DNA of 64,000 nucleotides, from contig VGMN01000009.1 of NCBI GenBank assembly GCA_016866355.1, forward strand, positions 1 through 64,000, written 5' to 3'. Under the pieces are notes generated by a model. The model was given only the letters and a program-made list of their open reading frames with translations, had not been told where the DNA came from and did not search any database. Every line of letters begins with the position of its first letter. The first letter of the stretch is position 1. This document shows positions 1-8,937 of the stretch, one piece after another. The translations under genes and the position numbers were made by a program. Source of the DNA: Bacteroidota bacterium. Lineage in GTDB: Bacteria > Bacteroidota > Bacteroidia > Chitinophagales > Chitinophagaceae.

Positions 1-14
1 TAACTGTATAAATT

Positions 15-230
15 ATGCCAATAATTGTAAATCTTGATGTGATGATGGCAAAGCGCAAGATGTCATTAAATGAATTATCTGAGAAAGTTGGATTAACTCT
101 ATCAAATCTATCAATACTTAAAACAGGTAAAGCAAAAGCAATACGGTTTAGTACATTGGAAGCAATTTGTAAAGTATTAGATTGCCAGCCTGCTGATATA
201 TTAGAGTTTTCAAAAGAGAATCAAAATTGA
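15..230 (+). CDS. XRE-family HTH transcriptional regulator (YozG-like)
   Basis: A 71-residue protein that is almost entirely a Cro/C1-type helix-turn-helix. The segment around residues 18-45 (NELSEKVGLTLSNLSILKTG) gives the helix-turn-recognition-helix pattern, and the C-terminal part (LEAICKVLDCQPADILEF) is typical of the short YozG-like regulators. In Bacteroidota such genes often lie just after a DUF2975 membrane protein gene; any such partner would be upstream of this window. The start is the first ATG after the window edge and fits the family's usual length. It is likely a DNA-binding cytoplasmic regulator with unknown targets. The 163 bases downstream, to position 393, carry no intact gene. 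Confidence 0.85.
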   Translation: MPIIVNLDVMMAKRKMSLNELSEKVGLTLSNLSILKTGKAKAIRFSTLEAICKVLDCQPADILEFSKENQN

Positions 231-393
231 TGGAGTGATGTTTATTATTTAGGCAATCACTTGTGCGTTATTTATGTCAACAACCATAACACCATTCAGG
301 TATTAACCAATTCGGGTATCTATGAATGAGTTCATGCTCGACAACGTAAAAGAAAGGTAAAACCAAGAGATTCGCTTCGAACTTTTATTTCCT

Positions 394-1512
394 ATGTTTG
401 TTAGATTTATCGTTATGATAGGTCACCGTTTCATCCAATTTAACCCAACAGACAATTTAAAATCAAAATTTGAGCAATTAGTAGATATTTTTACCCAATT
501 GTTGGCGTATACCAATGGGGATGCGACTGAAGCGCTGGACTGGCTCAATCAATTAGACCGTTCGAATAAATTAACTGATGATGACTACGGAATCGGAGAT
601 TTTATTGAAGACCTTAAACAAAACGGATACTTAAAAGAAAATCCTCAGGATGGCCAATTTACAATTACTCCAAAAACTGAACAAGCCATTCGCCAAAAAA
701 GTCTCGAACAAATTTTCGGGAAACTAAAAAGGGGTAAACAGGGCAGCCACAGCATAACTAAAGCAGGCACCACCGGTGAGACTAACGCAGAAATTCGTGC
801 TTATCAGTTTGGCGACTTGCTAGAACAAATAAACTTCACAGAAAGTATAAAAAATGCACAAATCAATCGAGGATTAGATTCTTTTTCAATTCAGGAAGAT
901 GATTTAGTTGTACAAGAAACAGATTTTAAAACACAGACGTCTACCGTCTTGATGATTGATATTTCGCATTCCATGATCTTGTATGGGGAAGATCGAATCA
1001 CACCTGCAAAGAAGGTAGCAATGGCCCTATGCGAACTTATCACTAAGAAATATCCAAAAGATACCATTGATATAGTTGTATTCGGAAATGATGCGTGGCA
1101 AGTAGAGATGAAAGACCTGCCTTATTTACAAGTAGGACCTTATCACACTAATACGGTTGCTGGCTTGGAGTTAGCTATGGATATTCTACGCAAGCGAAAA
1201 ATAGTAAATAAGCAGATTTTTATGATAACAGACGGGAAACCCACATGCCTAAAAATAGGCGGCCGTTATTACAAAAATAGTTTTGGATTAGATAGGAAAG
1301 TAGTCAATCGTTGCATTAATCTTGCATCACAATGTAAGAAATTGAAGATTTCAATTACTACATTTATGATTGCATCAGATCCGTATCTTCAAAAATTTGT
1401 AGAAGAATTCACTGAAATGAATAAAGGTAAGGCCTATTTTGCTTCGTTGGATAACTTAGGCACCTTTATATTTAATGACTTTGAAAGCGGTAAAAGAAAA
1501 ATACTCTATTGA
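394..1512 (+). CDS. VWA (MIDAS) domain protein paired with an AAA+ ATPase
   Basis: A 372-residue soluble protein. The C-terminal half (about residues 183-350) is a von Willebrand A domain with a complete metal-ion-dependent adhesion site: DISHS at 189-193, a Thr in HTNT at 251-254 and MITDG at 277-281. The N-terminal 180 residues are mostly charged and helical and match no domain I can name. No signal peptide is seen, so it is probably cytoplasmic. The next gene encodes a MoxR/magnesium-chelatase-like AAA+ ATPase starting 2 bases after this stop. By analogy with ChlI/ChlD and MoxR/VWA pairs, the two should form an ATP-driven remodelling complex whose client is unknown. ATG at 415 is an alternative start. 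Confidence 0.85.
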   Translation: MFVRFIVMIGHRFIQFNPTDNLKSKFEQLVDIFTQLLAYTNGDATEALDWLNQLDRSNKLTDDDYGIGDFIEDLKQNGYLKENPQDGQFTITPKTEQAIRQKSLEQIFGKLKRGKQGSHSITKAGTTGETNAEIRAYQFGDLLEQINFTESIKNAQINRGLDSFSIQEDDLVVQETDFKTQTSTVLMIDISHSMILYGEDRITPAKKVAMALCELITKKYPKDTIDIVVFGNDAWQVEMKDLPYLQVGPYHTNTVAGLELAMDILRKRKIVNKQIFMITDGKPTCLKIGGRYYKNSFGLDRKVVNRCINLASQCKKLKISITTFMIASDPYLQKFVEEFTEMNKGKAYFASLDNLGTFIFNDFESGKRKILY

Positions 1513-1514
1513 AT

Positions 1515-3074
1515 ATGAAAACAGAAATAGATATTAAAAAAATTGTCACACTGGGTGAACTGAAAAAATCAGGCTACAGACCAAAATCGATTAAAGATGA
1601 AGTACGTGATAATTTAATCTACCACATCCAAAATAAAGAAAATGTATTCAAAGGAATTCTGGGGTATGAGAGCAGTGTAATACCAGATGTACAACGTGCA
1701 CTACTCAGCAGACACAATATTTTATTTTTGGGTTTGCGCGGCCAAGCAAAAACACGGATGGCCCGACAAATGATAGATTTACTTGACAATTATATTCCCA
1801 TAGTTGCTGGAAGCGAAATAAATGATGACCCATTTAAACCACTAAGCCGGTTTGCAGTAGACCTCGTCTCCCAGTATGGTGATGATACGCCAATTAATTG
1901 GGTACATAAAAGTGAGCGTTATGGTGAAAAGTTAGCTACCCCAGATGTAAGTGTATCCGATTTAATTGGTGATATTGACCCAATAAAGGCTGCCACCCTT
2001 AAACTGAGTTTTTCTGATGAAAAAGTGATCCATTATGGCATCATTCCAAGAAGTAACCGGTGTATTTTCGTGATCAACGAACTCCCTGATTTGCAAGCAA
2101 GGATTCAAGTATCCCTCTTCAATATTTTACAAGAGGGGGACATACAAATTAGAGGCTTTAAACTTCGCATGCCATTAGATGTACTATTTGTTTTTACTGC
2201 AAACCCTGAAGACTATACCAACAGAGGAAGTATTGTAACGCCATTAAAAGATCGTATTGAAAGCCAAATATTAACACATTATCCAAAAACTATTGAAACA
2301 TCTCTAGCAATAACCGAGCAAGAGGCAAATATTCTACAAATTCAGAAGGATAAAGTAAATATTAGCTTGTTAATTAAAAGATTAATTGAACAAATTGCTT
2401 TTGAAGCTCGTACAAATGAATATGTTGATAAAAAAAGTGGGGTGAGCGCCCGCCTAACAATCACTGCGTATGAATCAGCAGTAAGTAGCGCAGAGCGCCG
2501 TGCTATCATTCATAATCATGCCCATACACAGGTCTGGATCAGTGATTTGTCAGGTATCATACCAGCAATCACGGGAAAAATAGAGCTTGTGTACGAGGGA
2601 GAACAGGAAGGACCCCTCGAAGTGGCACTAAACTTATTAAATAAATCAATTCGCAGCATATTTAGCGACTATTTTCCAAGTCCAGAAAAAATAAAAAAGA
2701 AATACCGCTCTAAAAAAATATCCTCACAACAAGAAGAAGGGGAGAAACAACCTGAAAATCCATACAGCTCCATTGAAAAGTGGTTTGATGCGGGCAATCA
2801 GCTAAATCTATTTTTTGATATGCCAGACGAAGTAAAAATCACTGAGCTTTATAAGGTTGATGGACTATACACACTAATAAAAAAATATTTTCCAAAATCA
2901 AATAAAAATGAAACTGCACTATTAATGGAATTCGTTTTACATGGTCTTGCAGCTCATTCGATCATAAGCAAAAAAATGATCGACGGTAAAATTGAGTTTA
3001 ATGATATGATGGGAAGCATGATCAATTTGAATAATTTAGGAAAAGAAGACGAAGGACTCGAAGATTATGCGTAG
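1515..3074 (+). CDS. AAA+ ATPase, magnesium-chelatase ChlI / MoxR-like
   Basis: A 519-residue AAA+ ATPase. Walker A is GLRGQAKT at residues 73-80. The Walker B strand is CIFVINEL at 183-190, with Asn-Glu instead of Asp-Glu. Sensor 1 lies in FTANPEDY (227-234), and a candidate arginine finger lies in PLKDRIES (243-250). The region after about residue 390 is a charged linker and helical C-terminus not seen in ChlI. The ATG at 1515 is preferred; a TTG at 1509 would overlap the VWA stop. No porphyrin or cobalamin chelatase genes are nearby, so a true magnesium-chelatase role is unlikely. It probably remodels a protein target together with the upstream VWA protein. Confidence 0.85.
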   Translation: MKTEIDIKKIVTLGELKKSGYRPKSIKDEVRDNLIYHIQNKENVFKGILGYESSVIPDVQRALLSRHNILFLGLRGQAKTRMARQMIDLLDNYIPIVAGSEINDDPFKPLSRFAVDLVSQYGDDTPINWVHKSERYGEKLATPDVSVSDLIGDIDPIKAATLKLSFSDEKVIHYGIIPRSNRCIFVINELPDLQARIQVSLFNILQEGDIQIRGFKLRMPLDVLFVFTANPEDYTNRGSIVTPLKDRIESQILTHYPKTIETSLAITEQEANILQIQKDKVNISLLIKRLIEQIAFEARTNEYVDKKSGVSARLTITAYESAVSSAERRAIIHNHAHTQVWISDLSGIIPAITGKIELVYEGEQEGPLEVALNLLNKSIRSIFSDYFPSPEKIKKKYRSKKISSQQEEGEKQPENPYSSIEKWFDAGNQLNLFFDMPDEVKITELYKVDGLYTLIKKYFPKSNKNETALLMEFVLHGLAAHSIISKKMIDGKIEFNDMMGSMINLNNLGKEDEGLEDYA

Positions 3075-3087
3075 TCTAAAAGTTTTT

Positions 3088-3801
3088 CTAAAAATTAACT
3101 CGTTTCCAACTTACGCTTACCGGTGAACCTTCCGCCATCATAATAGAACTTGTTGGTTGATTATTCAAACAAGAGAAAGCATCACCATACATCATTCCAT
3201 AATCACAATCGATTGATGCAGCTAAAAGTTTATTTGTAAACCACTGGGGGTGGTGGATAGCATACTCTTGCGTAGTAAAAGATGACAATTTTGTATAACC
3301 AAAATAACGCTCAAAAATATACTCTTCAAAACTAAATGGCTCTATACTTAATTTCTTTTTATCAGTTTTAACTCTAATGGAATTCCACCTACCCTTAAAA
3401 TTCCACTCGTAATTAACAATTTTATGATCGGATAAATCTAGACAACTTTTTGTAGGAATAGCTGTATAATGTTCGCCATAAAGGCGATTAGCTAAAAATG
3501 CTACAATCTTAAATGGTACTGTTTCGTTTATAAAGACAACACCCTTTTTAAGTCTGCCATTATCAACTCGTTTGACATAGAAACGAAGATTTATTTCTTC
3601 AAATGAACCAAAAAAAGGGATAGGCATCCCAAATAAATGTGTTTTGGTAAACATGAAACCGACAAGGCTTATATAGGTTTTATTATTAAAAAAATCTAAT
3701 TCCACCCCATGTGGCAAATAAGGTATTAAAATGGAAGGGTTTACCTCATGATTAACCATGACCAAATTTTCCCAGTTTGCTTTCAGAAAAACATTTTTCA
3801 T
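3088..3801 (-). CDS. DUF2071 (YqjF-like) protein
   Basis: A 237-residue protein of the DUF2071/YqjF family, which has an acetoacetate-decarboxylase-like fold. The N-terminal WENLVMVNHEVNPSILIPYL and the following FNNKTYISLVGFMF are characteristic of the family. No signal peptide or membrane segment is seen. Function is unknown in the family. It ends 13 bases from the convergent AAA+ gene and lies on the same strand as, and 152 bases downstream of, the photolyase and histone-deacetylase-like genes, so it may be co-transcribed with them. The ATG start fits the family alignment at the WxNL motif. Confidence 0.8.
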   Translation of the reverse strand: MKNVFLKANWENLVMVNHEVNPSILIPYLPHGVELDFFNNKTYISLVGFMFTKTHLFGMPIPFFGSFEEINLRFYVKRVDNGRLKKGVVFINETVPFKIVAFLANRLYGEHYTAIPTKSCLDLSDHKIVNYEWNFKGRWNSIRVKTDKKKLSIEPFSFEEYIFERYFGYTKLSSFTTQEYAIHHPQWFTNKLLAASIDCDYGMMYGDAFSCLNNQPTSSIMMAEGSPVSVSWKRVNF

Positions 3802-3953
3802 AAAATTAAAACAACACTAAACATCCATTGTTCATCAATAAATCGATAAAAGCTAAAATTATTTTAAAATTAAATAATTATAAACGCTCAGAAATCTTTT
3901 CAGACTTCATTATAGCCATACCATTTAAAGTTTTGTGTACTTATAAATTAGAC

Positions 3954-5408
3954 TTACCTACAGTGAGTACCTAGAATTCTTTTTGACTCTTGTCTTACTA
4001 AATTATTAGTTCTATGCCCCCAAATATTTTTTCTTGCTCTTTGTCCAGTAAAATTTAAATCAACAATCGGACAGGGATAATTCTTGCCTATAAATACACC
4101 GTACATCGATTGCTCCATTAAACTCATCTTGAAGGGCTCATGTATCAACTCCTTTGGTAGCGGCTGTAAAATTGGTAACCATTTTTTTATAAAGGAACCA
4201 TCTGGATCATGATCTAAACTCTGTTTTATAGGATTATATATCCTTAAAGTATTTATGCCTGTTGTACCAGCTTGCATTTGGAATTGAGTAAAATGTATAC
4301 CAGGTTCGTAATCTAAAAATAATTTTGCTAAAAAATGAGTCGCTGCCCTCCAATCTTGATATAAATGATGACAAAAAAAACTTACCAACATTGCACGCAT
4401 CCTAAAATTAATCCATCCCGTCTCTTGTAAACATTTCATACAAGCATCTACTAATGGGAAGCCGGTTCTCGCTTCTTTCCAAGCACTGATGTACTCTTCA
4501 TTTGACATGTGTTCTAGAAGCTCATACCCTGCATTTATACATTTATTTTCATAGGTATAATCAACCTCAAATTTTTGTATGAAGTGACAACGCCATTTTA
4601 AACGTGATAAAATACTTGTAAAAGATCGTTTATTAATAGAATTATACGATGCATTTGTGAGTAATTGATATGCTTGCTTAACCGAAATATTACCCCAGCT
4701 CAAAAAAGGTGAAATTCTACCACAGCTTTTTCTACTTTCACTTGGTTTACTTATATGTTTATTATAGTAAGCGCTTCGCTCATTTATAAACGAAGTGAGG
4801 TAGTTGAATGCATTTTCCTCTCCGGCTGGCTGAAATGATTTTGGAAAAGTAGCCAAAGATGTCTGTAAAGAATCATGTAGGGGGTATAAGTTTGTAAATT
4901 TCAGGTCATCCTGATTTTTGAAACGATTCACAATAATAGGGCTTTGCATCGTAATAAACCACTGCTTATCCCAACCAATGCGATTTTTTAGTCCTCGAAT
5001 AATTCCATCGCGAGGTGATTCATTCCATACAATATGATTTAAATTACAAAATTTCCTAACGAATAGGTCTCGGTCATAAGTCAATTTTATTCCTGACTCT
5101 TGGAAACTAAAAATAGTCTTTATTATAAATTGTGACTGTATCGAGACCAATGCTGTGATTATATCAGTTTGCAAGACTTTAACTACTTTATTTACAGATA
5201 CTAATTTTTTATTCATCTGTAAGATCGAATGATACTGGAATTGCAGATGCCGTAGGCTTGTATCGTCATAATCTATCATTAATGGTTCAAAAATGAAAAT
5301 TATGAGGTATGGGAGATTGCTTTGTTCCGCAAGATGCAGGGGCAAATGATCTTGTGTACGTAAGTCTCTTTTCAGCCAGACAATATTTATTTCCTGCTTT
5401 GACAACAT
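3954..5408 (-). CDS. Deoxyribodipyrimidine photolyase / cryptochrome family flavoprotein
   Basis: A 484-residue flavoprotein. The N-terminal Rossmann-like antenna domain opens with INIVWLKRDLRTQDHLPL (residues 7-24), the canonical photolyase start. The C-terminal FAD-binding half contains GFPLVDACMKCL, then NFRMRAMLVSF and FQMQAGTTGINTLRIYNP, diagnostic of the class I photolyase/cryptochrome superfamily. Length matches the family (about 430-500). A longer frame would add 20 hydrophobic residues before this ATG, but the conserved domain starts only at residue 7 here, so I chose position 5408. It should repair UV-induced pyrimidine dimers or act as a blue-light sensor; sequence alone does not decide between these. 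It follows the HDAC-like gene by 43 bases, suggesting an operon. Confidence 0.9.
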   Translation of the reverse strand: MLSKQEINIVWLKRDLRTQDHLPLHLAEQSNLPYLIIFIFEPLMIDYDDTSLRHLQFQYHSILQMNKKLVSVNKVVKVLQTDIITALVSIQSQFIIKTIFSFQESGIKLTYDRDLFVRKFCNLNHIVWNESPRDGIIRGLKNRIGWDKQWFITMQSPIIVNRFKNQDDLKFTNLYPLHDSLQTSLATFPKSFQPAGEENAFNYLTSFINERSAYYNKHISKPSESRKSCGRISPFLSWGNISVKQAYQLLTNASYNSINKRSFTSILSRLKWRCHFIQKFEVDYTYENKCINAGYELLEHMSNEEYISAWKEARTGFPLVDACMKCLQETGWINFRMRAMLVSFFCHHLYQDWRAATHFLAKLFLDYEPGIHFTQFQMQAGTTGINTLRIYNPIKQSLDHDPDGSFIKKWLPILQPLPKELIHEPFKMSLMEQSMYGVFIGKNYPCPIVDLNFTGQRARKNIWGHRTNNLVRQESKRILGTHCR

Positions 5409-5451
5409 AAAGACTTTTAACAAAATTAGTAACAAAATAAAAATATTTTGT

Positions 5452-6354
5452 TTAGCTAAATAGATCAAAAGCTAACCTAAAGGTGTTACAATGTGCCTCA
5501 ACTATAGTTTTTATGTCAGGAGAGTACCCCCCGCCCAACGTTACGGCAACTGGAATATTCCAATTTTTTAAAGTGGTGAGAACAAAAGAATCTCTTTGCT
5601 TACAACCCTCCATACTAACATTCAATCTGCCAAATTTATCAGTACCTAAAATATCAACACCTGCCAAAAAGAAAGCAATATCAGGTTTCACCGTATCTAG
5701 TAATGGTGGTAATATTTCATACAGAATAGATAAATAGGCGTCGTCATTTGCACCATCTTTTAATCCGATATCTAAATCTGATTTCTCTTTATGAAATGGG
5801 TAATTATTTGCCCCATGAATGCTGAAGGTGAAAACTCTTGGCTCTGTTTCCATAATTTTAGCTGTTCCATTACCTTGATGCACATCTAAATCAATAACTA
5901 ATATTTTATTACAAAGCCCATTTTTTAGTAAATAATTAGAAGCAACTGCTATATCATTCAATAAACAAAACCCCTCTCCTCTGGCTGAGAAGGAATGATG
6001 GGTGCCACCCGCTATATTTAATGCCACACCAGTTTTGAACGCATTTAATGCAATATCTATAGTACCCTGCGTTATAGTTAGCTCGCGCTGTACTAGTTCA
6101 GGTGATTGTAAAAAACCAATCTTGCGTTGTTCAGAGAGACTTAATTTCTGAAGCACCAATTTATTATAATACGATTTTTCATGTGTATATAAAATAACCT
6201 CGTCTTGACAAAAACTTGGACTAAAGAAATTTATTTCACTACAGGTCCCTTCATGCAGTAACTGAGCAGGTATTAGCTCATATTTAAGCATAGGAAATCT
6301 ATGACCCTGAGGAAGCGGATGAACATAGTTTGGAGCGTATGCAATTTTTATCAT
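5452..6354 (-). CDS. Histone deacetylase superfamily (AcuC-like) deacetylase
   Basis: A 300-residue zinc-dependent amidohydrolase of the HDAC/AcuC/acetylpolyamine-hydrolase superfamily. The catalytic His pair is GGTHH at 116-120. Zinc ligands are D157 and H159 in DLDVHQGNG and D234 in AGVDILGTD, and the GGGY transition-state motif is near the C-terminus. All active-site residues are present, so it should be active on acetyl-lysine or a small acetylated amine; the substrate is unknown. The ATG at 6354 is preferred over a TTG two codons upstream. It is the first gene of a likely HDAC-photolyase operon. Confidence 0.88.
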   Translation of the reverse strand: MIKIAYAPNYVHPLPQGHRFPMLKYELIPAQLLHEGTCSEINFFSPSFCQDEVILYTHEKSYYNKLVLQKLSLSEQRKIGFLQSPELVQRELTITQGTIDIALNAFKTGVALNIAGGTHHSFSARGEGFCLLNDIAVASNYLLKNGLCNKILVIDLDVHQGNGTAKIMETEPRVFTFSIHGANNYPFHKEKSDLDIGLKDGANDDAYLSILYEILPPLLDTVKPDIAFFLAGVDILGTDKFGRLNVSMEGCKQRDSFVLTTLKNWNIPVAVTLGGGYSPDIKTIVEAHCNTFRLAFDLFS

Positions 6355-6512
6355 ATTCAAAATAAAAGAGTAGCTGAAAATAATTTATTCGTATTCTAAT
6401 TGATGGATTAACCTAATATAAACAAAAAAATAGGAAAAATAAGCGTATAAAACTTTCAAATTTAACTTATATTTGAAATGAAGATTAGTGAACATCTAAT
6501 CTTAATTCCTGC

Positions 6513-6632
6513 ATGAAGCAAGAAATATTTCATTTAGTTACGAAATATCGTAAAGAATTATTTGTAGGCATAATTGTATTTCTTTTTCTCCTTTTTAAAG
6601 ATATCATAAACTCTCTCATTAAGAGTCAATGA
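6513..6632 (+). CDS. Small hydrophobic ORF overlapping the arsC remnant
   Basis: A 39-codon frame that starts ATG, has a basic stretch (KYRKEL), then one hydrophobic helix (about residues 17-28), and stops in the ATGA shared with the start of the degraded arsenate reductase. The overlapping stop/start suggests an old translational coupling. It could be the remnant of a membrane protein upstream of arsC, such as a transporter tail, or a chance ORF. I do not recognise a family. The 150 bases before it are AT-rich with no visible gene. Confidence 0.3.
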   Translation: MKQEIFHLVTKYRKELFVGIIVFLFLLFKDIINSLIKSQ

Positions 6633-7046
6633 AAGTTAAAATTCTAGTGCTATGCACTGGCAATAGTTGTCGTAGTCAAATTGCGCACGGGTATTTGCAA
6701 CTGTTTGGAGGAGATTAAGTAAAAGTATATAGTGCGGGTATTGAACCCCATGGTGTCAATACAAAAGCAATTGCAACAGTGCAAGAAGATGGAATTGACA
6801 TTTCAGCACACACTTCCAATAATGTTTCAGAATATCAAGATATTAACTTTGATTTTATTATAACAGTTTTGTGACAATGCTAAAAAGCTCTGCCCTTACT
6901 TTCCAAATAAAGCAAATAATTTACACTATAATTTCCCTGATCCGGCAAAATTTGAGGGCACAAACGAAGAGATTAAAGATTAATTCCGACGTGTTAGAAA
7001 TCTGATCAAATCTTTTTGCCAGGCATTTTTAGAGGAAAATTTATAA
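6629..7046 (+). pseudogene. Degraded arsenate reductase (ArsC, low-molecular-weight phosphatase type)
   Basis: Conceptual translation starts with KILVLCTGNSCRSQIAHGYL, the P-loop of thioredoxin-type arsenate reductases/LMW phosphatases (CTGNSCRS). It continues with [16 protein letters not shown] and FDFIITV, then, after a frame change, [11 protein letters not shown] and FPDPAKFEG. At least three lesions are visible: an in-frame TAA after LQLFGGD (about 6716), one extra T in the run at about 6868-6872 that shifts the frame before the CDNA motif, and a TAA after TNEEIKD (about 6980). The gene cannot make a full protein. No other arsenic genes flank it. It abuts the convergent dihydroorotase stop by one base. 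Confidence 0.85.
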
Positions 7047-7047
7047 A

Positions 7048-8388
7048 CTAGCCCCTTGTTATCGGCTGACCTTTAACCTGCTCATCAAATTGCCCGTTAT
7101 CATACACTAAGTGACCGTTAACAAATGTATGGGTGACTTTCGAGTGAAATGTTGTACCTAATAAAGGGGACCAACCACACTTGGATAAGATAATATCATT
7201 ACTTACAGTCCACTCAGCATTCAAATCAACTAATATGAGGTCAGCAATGTACCCTTCGCGGATAAACCCTCTTTTGCTAATTCCATAAAGTATAGCTGGA
7301 TTATGGCACATCTTTTGAACAATCTTTTCTAATGAGATAAGTCCTCGACGATAAAAATCAAGCATAATATTCAACGAAAACTGAATAATGGGTGCCCCAG
7401 ACATTGATTGAAAGTACGGACGTTGTTTCTCCTCAAGTGAATGAGGAGCATGGTCGGTTGTGACAATATCAATTCTATCATCAACTAGTGCCTTCAGTAA
7501 GCCATTTTTATCTTTCTCCGTTTTGATAGCAGGATTCCATTTAATCAAGGTCCCCAAACGAGCATAATCGTTATCAGAAAACCAAAGATGATGAACAGAG
7601 ACTTCCGTCGTAATATTTTTATATTCTAAAGGAATATCATTTCTAAAAAGATGCGTTTCCGCTTCAGTGGTTAAGTGAAGTATATGAAGTTTTGCATTAT
7701 ACTTATTAGCAATAGCTATTGCATCCTTGGTAGACTCGTAACAGGCCTTTTCACTTCTTATTAATGGATGTAATTCCACTGGGATATTTTCACCATATTT
7801 TTCTCGAAATAGTTTTTCATTAGCCTCAATTATTTGCTCCTTCTCTGAATGGATTGCAACAATAGACTTACAACTAGATAGTAATTTCTCTAATGTAGCA
7901 GGGTTGTCTGCAAGAAGGTTTCCTTTTTTTGTGAAATAAAGCCCATCATCAGATACCGCTAATAATTTTGAGGTATCAAGTTTTATAACTTCATCCAGAT
8001 TATCACCATTTACGCCAAGAAAAAAACCATAATTAGCCAACGACTTCTGTGAAGCCAACTTATTTTTTTCTTCTAAAGCTGCCATATTTAAAACATTAGG
8101 CACCGTATTTGGCATATCGATAAAAGAGGTAATCCCCCCCGCTACAGCTGCGCGGCTTTCAGTGTAAAAGTCCCCCTTATGGGCTAATCCCGGTTCACGA
8201 AAGTGGACTTGGCCATCGATAACACCTGGTAAAAGATATCTATTAGTCCCATCAATTATTGTAGCATTTTCAGTTCCAAGTCCACTACCGACTAGCTTTA
8301 TAATATTTTTTTCAACCAAGACGTCAGAAATAAACACTTTTCCGTCGCTTACAATAAAAGTATTTTGAATTACAAAACGATTACTCAT
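7048..8388 (-). CDS. pyrC: Dihydroorotase (class I type)
   Basis: A 446-residue amidohydrolase. Dihydroorotase catalyses the reversible cyclisation of N-carbamoyl-aspartate to dihydroorotate in pyrimidine synthesis. Seen are the N-terminal DGQVHFREPGLAHKGD motif (from residue 58), TSFIDMPNT near 87-95, AIHSEKE, LHILHLTT and the catalytic TTDHAPHS. In the first motif the usual DxHxH is D-G-Q-V-H, so one metal ligand His is Gln; I recall this form from Bacteroidota homologues, so it need not mean loss of function. No other pyr genes are in the window. An allantoinase or hydantoinase role is less likely given the HFREPG and DMPNT motifs. Confidence 0.88.
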   Translation of the reverse strand: MSNRFVIQNTFIVSDGKVFISDVLVEKNIIKLVGSGLGTENATIIDGTNRYLLPGVIDGQVHFREPGLAHKGDFYTESRAAVAGGITSFIDMPNTVPNVLNMAALEEKNKLASQKSLANYGFFLGVNGDNLDEVIKLDTSKLLAVSDDGLYFTKKGNLLADNPATLEKLLSSCKSIVAIHSEKEQIIEANEKLFREKYGENIPVELHPLIRSEKACYESTKDAIAIANKYNAKLHILHLTTEAETHLFRNDIPLEYKNITTEVSVHHLWFSDNDYARLGTLIKWNPAIKTEKDKNGLLKALVDDRIDIVTTDHAPHSLEEKQRPYFQSMSGAPIIQFSLNIMLDFYRRGLISLEKIVQKMCHNPAILYGISKRGFIREGYIADLILVDLNAEWTVSNDIILSKCGWSPLLGTTFHSKVTHTFVNGHLVYDNGQFDEQVKGQPITRG

Positions 8389-8487
8389 AGCTCAACAAAA
8401 ATAGATACAAAAAGCTAACCACTAGAGCAGAAAATATACAGGTATAACATCTCCTGTCCTATACGCTATGGCTAGTATTACATTTAG

Positions 8488-8925
8488 TTACTTTTTCCGT
8501 GTATCTATGATATACTGAATTTTCCAACCTAAAGAAGTCTGTACTAAACAAAAGGTGTTTACCCCACTGTGGCTAAATGAACCATTAAAATAAAACCGAT
8601 ATGGTGTCCATACAAAAGCAAGCGGAGGATCTACCTTTATCGTTTCAAATTCAATTTCCTCATTCAAGGCACCCTTTTTTTGTTTTCCGATAGATCCAGC
8701 GAATCTACTCACAGACTCATGCCTCACAATATTTTCGCTCCCTGGTCTAGAAACAATTGTTTGCATAATTGCTTCTGGCATAAATACTGATTGCACACCA
8801 ATTGAATCAGCATCCTTCATAGACATAAAAAGCGTGTTAATAACTGCCTTAATGTCCTCGGCATGATTTTGGCCAAAAACAGAACTAGTGAAAAAGAGGG
8901 TGAGCACAAATGCTACAGCTTTCAT
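8488..8925 (-). CDS. Exported NTF2/SnoaL-like protein
   Basis: A 145-residue protein with a clear signal peptide (about residues 1-18, ending VFG-Q) and a small alpha+beta fold resembling the NTF2-like superfamily (DUF4440/SnoaL types): an N-terminal helical segment (IKAVINTLFMSMKDAD) followed by strands ending in GWKIQYIIDTRKK. These proteins sit in the periplasm or outside the cell and are mostly uncharacterised. It begins 12 bases after the desaturase stop on the same strand, so the two are probably co-transcribed. No catalytic residues can be assigned. Confidence 0.75.
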   Translation of the reverse strand: MKAVAFVLTLFFTSSVFGQNHAEDIKAVINTLFMSMKDADSIGVQSVFMPEAIMQTIVSRPGSENIVRHESVSRFAGSIGKQKKGALNEEIEFETIKVDPPLAFVWTPYRFYFNGSFSHSGVNTFCLVQTSLGWKIQYIIDTRKK

Positions 8926-8937
8926 TCTGAAATGACT

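Noticed and set aside
231-393. Stretch that could be a decayed coding relic (a reading of the form TIQVLTNSGIYE, stop, VHARQRKRKVKP).
   Set aside because: The frame is short, contains a stop and matches no family I can name, so I left it as intergenic.
1515-3074. Magnesium chelatase subunit for chlorophyll synthesis.
   Set aside because: There is no tetrapyrrole context and the organism type does not suggest photosynthesis; AAA+/VWA remodelling is more likely.
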